A DNA stretch of 8,678 nucleotides from Rhodospirillales bacterium (GTDB taxonomy: Bacteria > Pseudomonadota > Alphaproteobacteria > Rhodospirillales > 2-02-FULL-58-16): positions 1 to 8,678 of the forward strand of contig JAJFIG010000191.1 of NCBI GenBank assembly GCA_021775195.1, in the 5' to 3' direction. Positions 4,793-8,678 of the stretch are shown here, one piece after another; within the stretch, counting starts at the first letter, position 1; the number at the start of each line of letters is the position of its first letter. Below the pieces are notes generated by a model. It searched no databases and was not told where the DNA came from. It saw nothing but the letters and a program-made list of their open reading frames with translations. The translations under genes and the position numbers were made by a program.

Positions 4793-6073
4793 ATGACCTT
4801 CAAGCTTGACGCCAGTGACGTGGAGTTCGTCCATCCGCAGCGACAGCAGGCGGCGGAACAGACCGGCGACGGGCTGCGGCTGACGCTCGATCAGATCGAG
4901 TATCCGTCGTATCTGGTCAACAGCAATTTTGAATTGGAGTGGGCGAACAAGAAGGCGCTGACGGAACTTTTCGGGCTGACCGGCGATCTTTCCAGCAACA
5001 TTCATGAGCGCAACCTTTTCGGCATGCTGCTGAACGGTGGATTGATCGGCCGGGCCGACGGCCACGAAGACATCCTCCGTTTCCATCTGGCGATCGCCAA
5101 GAACCGTATCCCAAGAAACAGCCTGACGGCGCTCGACCCGGCCGGAGAAAGGTCCGCCGGCGGCGAGGTCGAGGAACTGACGCGACTGTATGACGCCGTC
5201 GAGCCGGCGCGCCGGCAGCCGATCCTGCATTCCGAGGTCAATCTGGCGGAACCCGGCGAACGGGACCAGTGGTACACCCTCTACGCAAGCTTCTTCCGCG
5301 AGGGCATATTCTTTGCCTTTGCACCGGCGGGAGAAGGCAGCGAGACCCTGCTCGCCCTGCTTGCCAGGCGGGACATCGTCATCCGGGACGTGCTCAAGAA
5401 ACGCCGCCCCTACCTGACCCCGCTGGCCGTGCTCGTCGCCGACATCCAGGACTCGATGAAGATCTGCGCCGAGCTGCCGCCGGACGAGTATTTCGAACTG
5501 ATCAACGACATCTGGGGCACCATGGAGCCGGTGTTCCGCAAGTACCACGCCACCCACGGGAAACACGCGGGTGACGGCATGGTCTACTATTTCTTCCCGC
5601 AGCCGGACAGCAACTACGTCGTCAACGCCCTTCGCTGTGCCCAGGAAGTCAAGGAAACCATGCGCGCCATCAACCGGACCTGGCGCAAGCGCAAGAATTG
5701 GACCAACGAACTGCGCTGCAATGTCGGTCTGCACGAGGGCGAGGAGTGGTTCGGAACCTATCAGACCTCGACCCACGTCGAGTTCACGGTCCTTGGCGAC
5801 ACGATCAATACGGCCAGCCGCCTGAGTGACTTCGCCCGCGCCGGGGCGGTTTGGGCAACCAAGTCCATGCTCGGCAAGCTGAATTCCCAGGAACGGGAAC
5901 TGGCCCATTTCGGAGTCCGCAGAATGGGCGAGTACGAGGCCGAAATCATCGTCCCGTCAACCTATTCGCGGATATCCAATCTGGTGGACCTGGAAAATCC
6001 CAAGTACGAGAAATTCCAGGATATCGCCGCCCTGCCTGTCACCGAAATCCTCGACGTCGAATTCGAAGACTAG
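4793..6073 (+). CDS. PAS-like sensor and class III adenylate/guanylate cyclase
   Basis: This 426-residue protein probably makes cAMP or cGMP in response to a signal. Residues about 30-180 look like a divergent PAS-type sensor (YPSYLVNSNFELEWANKKAL at 38-56, then HERNLFGML at 71-79); that assignment is tentative. A linker rich in charged residues leads to the cyclase domain (about 205-395). Its key residues are present: metal D217 (VLVADIQDS) and D261 (HAGDGM), base-selecting K257 and T332 (EFTVLGD), and transition-state N339 and R343 (INTASRL). The Lys/Thr pair points to class IIIb and leans to adenylate cyclase. No membrane segment is seen, so it should be cytosolic and act as a homodimer. 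ATG at 4793 has GGA six bases upstream. It converges on smpB. Confidence 0.88.
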   Translation: MTFKLDASDVEFVHPQRQQAAEQTGDGLRLTLDQIEYPSYLVNSNFELEWANKKALTELFGLTGDLSSNIHERNLFGMLLNGGLIGRADGHEDILRFHLAIAKNRIPRNSLTALDPAGERSAGGEVEELTRLYDAVEPARRQPILHSEVNLAEPGERDQWYTLYASFFREGIFFAFAPAGEGSETLLALLARRDIVIRDVLKKRRPYLTPLAVLVADIQDSMKICAELPPDEYFELINDIWGTMEPVFRKYHATHGKHAGDGMVYYFFPQPDSNYVVNALRCAQEVKETMRAINRTWRKRKNWTNELRCNVGLHEGEEWFGTYQTSTHVEFTVLGDTINTASRLSDFARAGAVWATKSMLGKLNSQERELAHFGVRRMGEYEAEIIVPSTYSRISNLVDLENPKYEKFQDIAALPVTEILDVEFED

Positions 6074-6079
6074 GCCGCG

Positions 6080-6093
6080 CCTTCAATAGAAGG
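6080..6093. terminator. Short hairpin between convergent cyclase and smpB
   Basis: CCTTC (6080-6084) and GAAGG (6089-6093) form a perfect 5-bp stem with an AATA tetraloop, and a few flanking GC pairs can extend it imperfectly. It sits in the 40-base gap between the two convergent stop codons and could act in both directions. No T-run follows on either strand, so termination is only suggested. Confidence 0.3.
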
Positions 6094-6113
6094 GCTGCGC
6101 CCGTGGGGATACT

Positions 6114-6590
6114 CTACCCCCTGTCGCGCAAAAGCCGGGCCTTGTCGCGCTTCCAATCCCGATCCTTGCTGGCGGCCCGCTTGTCGTAGGCGTGCTTGCC
6201 CCGTCCGAGGGCGAGTTCCACCTTGGCCATGCCCCTTGGATTGAAGTAGATGGAAAGCGGCACCAGGGTCATGCCCTTGCGCTGGATCGCCGCAAACAGC
6301 TTGGCGATCTCGCGCTTGTGCATGAGAAGCTTGCGCGGCCTGCGCGGTTCATGGTTGAAGCGGCTGGCGGCGTTGTACTCGGGTATATGGGCGTTGAAGA
6401 GATACAGCTCCCCCTCCATCGCCCCGGCATGGGCCTCGACGATACTGGCGCGGCCCTCGCGCAACGATTTCACCTCGGTCCCGGCCAGCACGATGCCCGC
6501 CTCGAGGGTTTCCTCGATGCTGTAATTGTGGCGTGCCCGCCGGTTCTGGGCGACGACGTTGCCTTTGACGAGACTTTTCTTGCGCGCCAT
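6114..6590 (-). CDS. smpB: SsrA-binding protein SmpB
   Basis: SmpB binds tmRNA and brings it to stalled ribosomes for trans-translation. The 158-residue protein matches the family throughout: [20 protein letters not shown] at 16-35, [14 protein letters not shown] at 37-50, a central [12 protein letters not shown] strand (61-72), [16 protein letters not shown] at 80-95, and the basic C-terminal tail ([19 protein letters not shown]) that enters the empty ribosomal A-site path. The ATG at 6590 lies 6 bases after the dapA stop and has no clear ribosome site of its own, so translation is probably coupled to dapA. The order dapA-smpB is, to my knowledge, common in alphaproteobacteria. The tmRNA gene itself is not in this window. 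Confidence 0.97.
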   Translation of the reverse strand: MARKKSLVKGNVVAQNRRARHNYSIEETLEAGIVLAGTEVKSLREGRASIVEAHAGAMEGELYLFNAHIPEYNAASRFNHEPRRPRKLLMHKREIAKLFAAIQRKGMTLVPLSIYFNPRGMAKVELALGRGKHAYDKRAASKDRDWKRDKARLLRDRG

Positions 6591-6596
6591 TGCCGG

Positions 6597-7472
6597 TCAG
6601 TTGAGCAGGCCGGCTTCGGCCAGGGCGTCCTTTACCCGTTCCTTGCTGGTGGCGGATATCTCGCAAATGGGCAACCGAGTTTCGGCGGTGCACTTGCCGA
6701 GCAGGCTGGCGGCGTACTTCACCGGTCCCGGGCTGGTCTCGCAGAAAAGGGCGGCGTGCACGGGCATCAGTTTGTCCTGCAGGGCGAGGACCGTGTCGAC
6801 CTCTCGCTGGCGCCAGGCCCGGTGCATGTCGGCGCACATTTTGGGCGCGATGTTGGCGGTGACCGAAATACATCCGTGTCCGCCAGCCGCCAGATAGGGC
6901 ACGACGGTGCCGTCCTCTCCCGAAAGCTGGCAGAACTCGGAATCGATCGCCAGACGGGTCACGATGGGGCGCGCCAGGTCGCAGGTGGCGTCCTTGACGC
7001 CGACGATGTTGGGCAGCTTGGCGAGACGCGCCATGGTCTCCACCGACATGTCGACGACGGATCGCCCGGGAATGTTGTAGATGATGACGGGCAGGCCGGC
7101 TTCGTCGTGGATGGCCTTGTAATGCCGGTACAGACCTTCCTGGGTCGGCTTGTTGTAATAGGGCGTGACCACCAGTGCGGCGTCGGCGCCGGCGTCCTTG
7201 GCGTGACGGGTGAGATCGACCGCCTCGCTGGTCGAATTGGAACCGGTGCCGGCGATGATCGGTACGCGGCCATTGTTCACCTCGACGCACAGGTCGACGA
7301 CACGCTTGTGTTCGTCGTGGTCAAGGGTCGGCGATTCGCCCGTGGTTCCACAGGGGACCAGCCCGTCCGTGCCTTCCGTGATCTGCCATTCGACGAATTG
7401 TTGAAAGGCCGCTTCGTCGACCCTGCCGTCCTTGAACGGCGTGATCAGGGCGACGAAAGATCCCTCGAACAT
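6597..7472 (-). CDS. dapA: 4-hydroxy-tetrahydrodipicolinate synthase
   Basis: DapA condenses pyruvate with aspartate semialdehyde, the first committed step to diaminopimelate and lysine. The 291-residue TIM-barrel protein has the normal length. T43-T44 lie in the CGTTGES motif, [12 protein letters not shown] is at 102-113, catalytic Y132 and R137 are in IYNIPGR, and Schiff-base K160 is in [21 protein letters not shown] forms the late barrel segment. The ATG at 7472 has a strong GGGAGG ribosome site about 6 bases upstream. A candidate promoter lies at 7511-7540. It leads the dapA-smpB unit and diverges from the lytic transglycosylase gene, so precursor supply and murein turnover are neighbours here. 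Nothing looks damaged. Confidence 0.97.
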   Translation of the reverse strand: MFEGSFVALITPFKDGRVDEAAFQQFVEWQITEGTDGLVPCGTTGESPTLDHDEHKRVVDLCVEVNNGRVPIIAGTGSNSTSEAVDLTRHAKDAGADAALVVTPYYNKPTQEGLYRHYKAIHDEAGLPVIIYNIPGRSVVDMSVETMARLAKLPNIVGVKDATCDLARPIVTRLAIDSEFCQLSGEDGTVVPYLAAGGHGCISVTANIAPKMCADMHRAWRQREVDTVLALQDKLMPVHAALFCETSPGPVKYAASLLGKCTAETRLPICEISATSKERVKDALAEAGLLN

Positions 7473-7510
7473 GCCTTCCTCCCTTGGTTATCCATCGCTT
7501 CCGAGCGGCG

Positions 7511-7540
7511 AACATACTCCCAACGTGACGGCTGCGGCAA
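7511..7540 (-). promoter_or_regulatory. Candidate dapA-smpB promoter
   Basis: On the minus strand, TTGCCG (7540-7535) and TATGTT (7516-7511) are 18 bases apart, predicting a start near 7504 and a leader of about 32 bases that ends in the strong dapA ribosome site. The boxes match only partly (3/6 and 4/6). Confidence 0.4.
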
Positions 7541-7584
7541 GCGGTGCGCGAGGCGCCGGCTTCCAGGGCGAATTCCCGGTCAAC

Positions 7585-7613
7585 TTGTGAAGAAGGTCCT
7601 TGGCGCGTAGAAT
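7585..7613 (+). promoter_or_regulatory. Lytic transglycosylase promoter
   Basis: TTGTGA (7585-7590) and TAGAAT (7608-7613) are separated by exactly 17 bases, a good sigma-70-type match (4/6 and 5/6). Transcription would begin near 7620, giving a leader of about 55 bases before the TTG start at 7676. Confidence 0.55.
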
Positions 7614-7675
7614 CCCAGGGGTCGACGTCGTCCGCGTCACCACCGGGCCCGCCGCCGGCGGAGGGGAGACACTAT

Positions 7676-8678
7676 TTGCTCAGCCACCTGAAGGTTGCCG
7701 TTCTGGCGAGCCTCCTGGCTTTCATGCCGTTGCCGGCGATGGCGGGATCGGATGCGCTGAGCCCGGAAGATATGCGGGCCGCCAAAGTGGCGATGAAGGC
7801 CGTTGGGGCGGAAAAATGGCGAACCGCCCACAAGGCGGCAGGCAAAGCCAGGGACCCCCTGGTGGCCAAGATCGTCGACTGGTTCGACTTCACCCGCCCC
7901 GAGACCCGGGCGCCGTTTTCGGTAATTTCGGCGTTCGTTGCCGACAACCCGCGTTGGCCCTATCAAAGGCGTCTGCAACGGCGGGCCGAGGAGGCCATGA
8001 CCGAGGCGACTCCCGCCAATGTCGTTCTGTCGTGGTTCGAAACCCGGGAGCCCGCAAGCATCGACGGACAGGTCCGTCTGGGCGCGGCTTTACTGGCGGA
8101 AGGCTACAAGAAGAGAGCCCGTGCCGTTCTGCGCCGGGCTTGGATAAAGGGTAATTTCGGCAAGCGTCAGGAGCGGACGTTCGTCAAACGCTACCGAAAG
8201 CTGCTCAGCAAGGATGATCATCTGAAGCGATTGGACCGGCTGTTATGGGACGGCCGCTATTGGGCCAGCCGCCGCATGCTGTGGCGGGTCGAGACCGGCT
8301 ACCGGACCCTGGCGGAAGCCCGGATAGCGCTCAGGCATCGCCGGGGCAACGTGGACAGCGCCATCGCCCGGGTTCCCGCCGAATTGAAAAACGATCCCGG
8401 CCTGATATACGAACGCCTTCGCTGGCGGCGCCGGAAAGGCCGCGACATGTCGGCACGGGAGCTTCTCGCCGACCCGCCCGATGACCTTGGGCGCCCGGTG
8501 CTGTGGGCGAGGGAAAGGGCGATCCTGGCCCGGCGCGCCCTGCAGATCGGTCATATCTCGGAGGCGTACCGTATCGCTAAGGACCATGGGCTCGACAGTG
8601 GTCCGGCGTTTGCCGAGGCGGAATGGCTGGCCGGCTGGATTGCATTGCGTTTTCTGGGGGATTACGAGATCGCCCGGG
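7676..8678 (+). CDS. slt: Soluble lytic murein transglycosylase, N-terminal part (cut by window end)
   Basis: Slt-type enzymes cleave the glycan strands of peptidoglycan in the periplasm, leaving 1,6-anhydromuropeptides. The 334 visible codons begin with a signal peptide (LSHLKVAVLASLLAFMPLPAMA) ending in an AMA cleavage site near residue 23. After it comes an alpha-helical, Arg-rich superhelical region typical of Slt70-like proteins, with AEAEWLAGWIALRFLGDY near the end of the window. The GH23 catalytic domain lies beyond the window, so the catalytic Glu cannot be checked. The start is a TTG at 7676: a GGAGGGGAG ribosome site ends 7 bases upstream, and the next in-frame ATG, at codon 17, would cut the signal peptide in half. 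No frameshift is seen. The symbol follows family resemblance only. Confidence 0.85.
   Translation, partial: MLSHLKVAVLASLLAFMPLPAMAGSDALSPEDMRAAKVAMKAVGAEKWRTAHKAAGKARDPLVAKIVDWFDFTRPETRAPFSVISAFVADNPRWPYQRRLQRRAEEAMTEATPANVVLSWFETREPASIDGQVRLGAALLAEGYKKRARAVLRRAWIKGNFGKRQERTFVKRYRKLLSKDDHLKRLDRLLWDGRYWASRRMLWRVETGYRTLAEARIALRHRRGNVDSAIARVPAELKNDPGLIYERLRWRRRKGRDMSARELLADPPDDLGRPVLWARERAILARRALQIGHISEAYRIAKDHGLDSGPAFAEAEWLAGWIALRFLGDYEIAR

Noticed and set aside
4628..5908. Minus-strand open frame of 426 codons opposite the cyclase
   Set aside because: The cyclase strand carries all catalytic motifs; this frame is a shadow with no recognisable domain.
6100..6120. GGGG/CCCC stem near the smpB stop as a terminator
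   Set aside because: Only a 4-bp stem with an 8-base loop, and no T-run; too weak to call.
6192..7610. Long open plus-strand frame of 472 codons opposite smpB and dapA
   Set aside because: It lies antisense to two unmistakable genes. Its translation is a Gly/Asp/Val/His-rich string with no family features, as expected from high-GC codon use on the other strand.
7652..7661. CCGCCGGCGG palindrome before the transglycosylase ribosome site
   Set aside because: A 10-base GC palindrome is common in this composition and allows only a 3-bp stem with a tetraloop.

Overview
This is a GC-rich bacterial chromosomal window, most likely from an alphaproteobacterium and plausibly of the Rhodospirillales. 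The evidence is gene content: an omega subunit (RpoZ) with a long acidic tail, FolK, an NYN/LabA-type nuclease, a family 5 uracil-DNA glycosylase, SmpB, DapA and a Slt-type lytic transglycosylase. As I recall, smpB, dapA, the NYN gene and rpoZ lie close together in many alphaproteobacteria. I see no phage, plasmid, insertion sequence, CRISPR array, tRNA or rRNA.

Layout. Positions 1-211 hold no gene but contain three hairpins downstream of rpoZ. On the minus strand come rpoZ (212-664, with a good sigma-70-type promoter at 711-739) and, upstream of it, folK (803-1339). A divergent intergenic region follows. The plus strand then carries the NYN nuclease (1504-2106), the uracil-DNA glycosylase 9 bases after it (2116-2769), a ThrH-like phosphoserine/homoserine phosphatase (2884-3537), a nu-class-like glutathione transferase (3683-4378) behind an AT-rich segment with a 24-bp near-palindrome, an AT-rich stretch of about 410 bases, and a PAS-like plus class III nucleotide cyclase (4793-6073). 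The cyclase converges on a minus-strand pair, dapA then smpB (7472 down to 6114). Divergent from dapA is the start of a soluble lytic transglycosylase (7676 to the window end), cut off before its catalytic domain.

Functions fall into housekeeping (transcription, folate, lysine/diaminopimelate, ribosome rescue, murein turnover), nucleic-acid maintenance (NYN plus UDG) and an accessory block (ThrH, GST, cyclase) between UDG and smpB. The least explained parts are non-coding: the palindrome before the GST gene, the AT-rich stretch before the cyclase, and the repeated hairpin stems at the left edge. I do not see convincing evidence of a wholly new multi-gene system. The cyclase with its AT-rich upstream region is the best candidate for new biology here.

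Start codons are unusual. FolK, UDG and the transglycosylase appear to start at TTG and ThrH at GTG, so callers that prefer ATG would misplace several N-termini.
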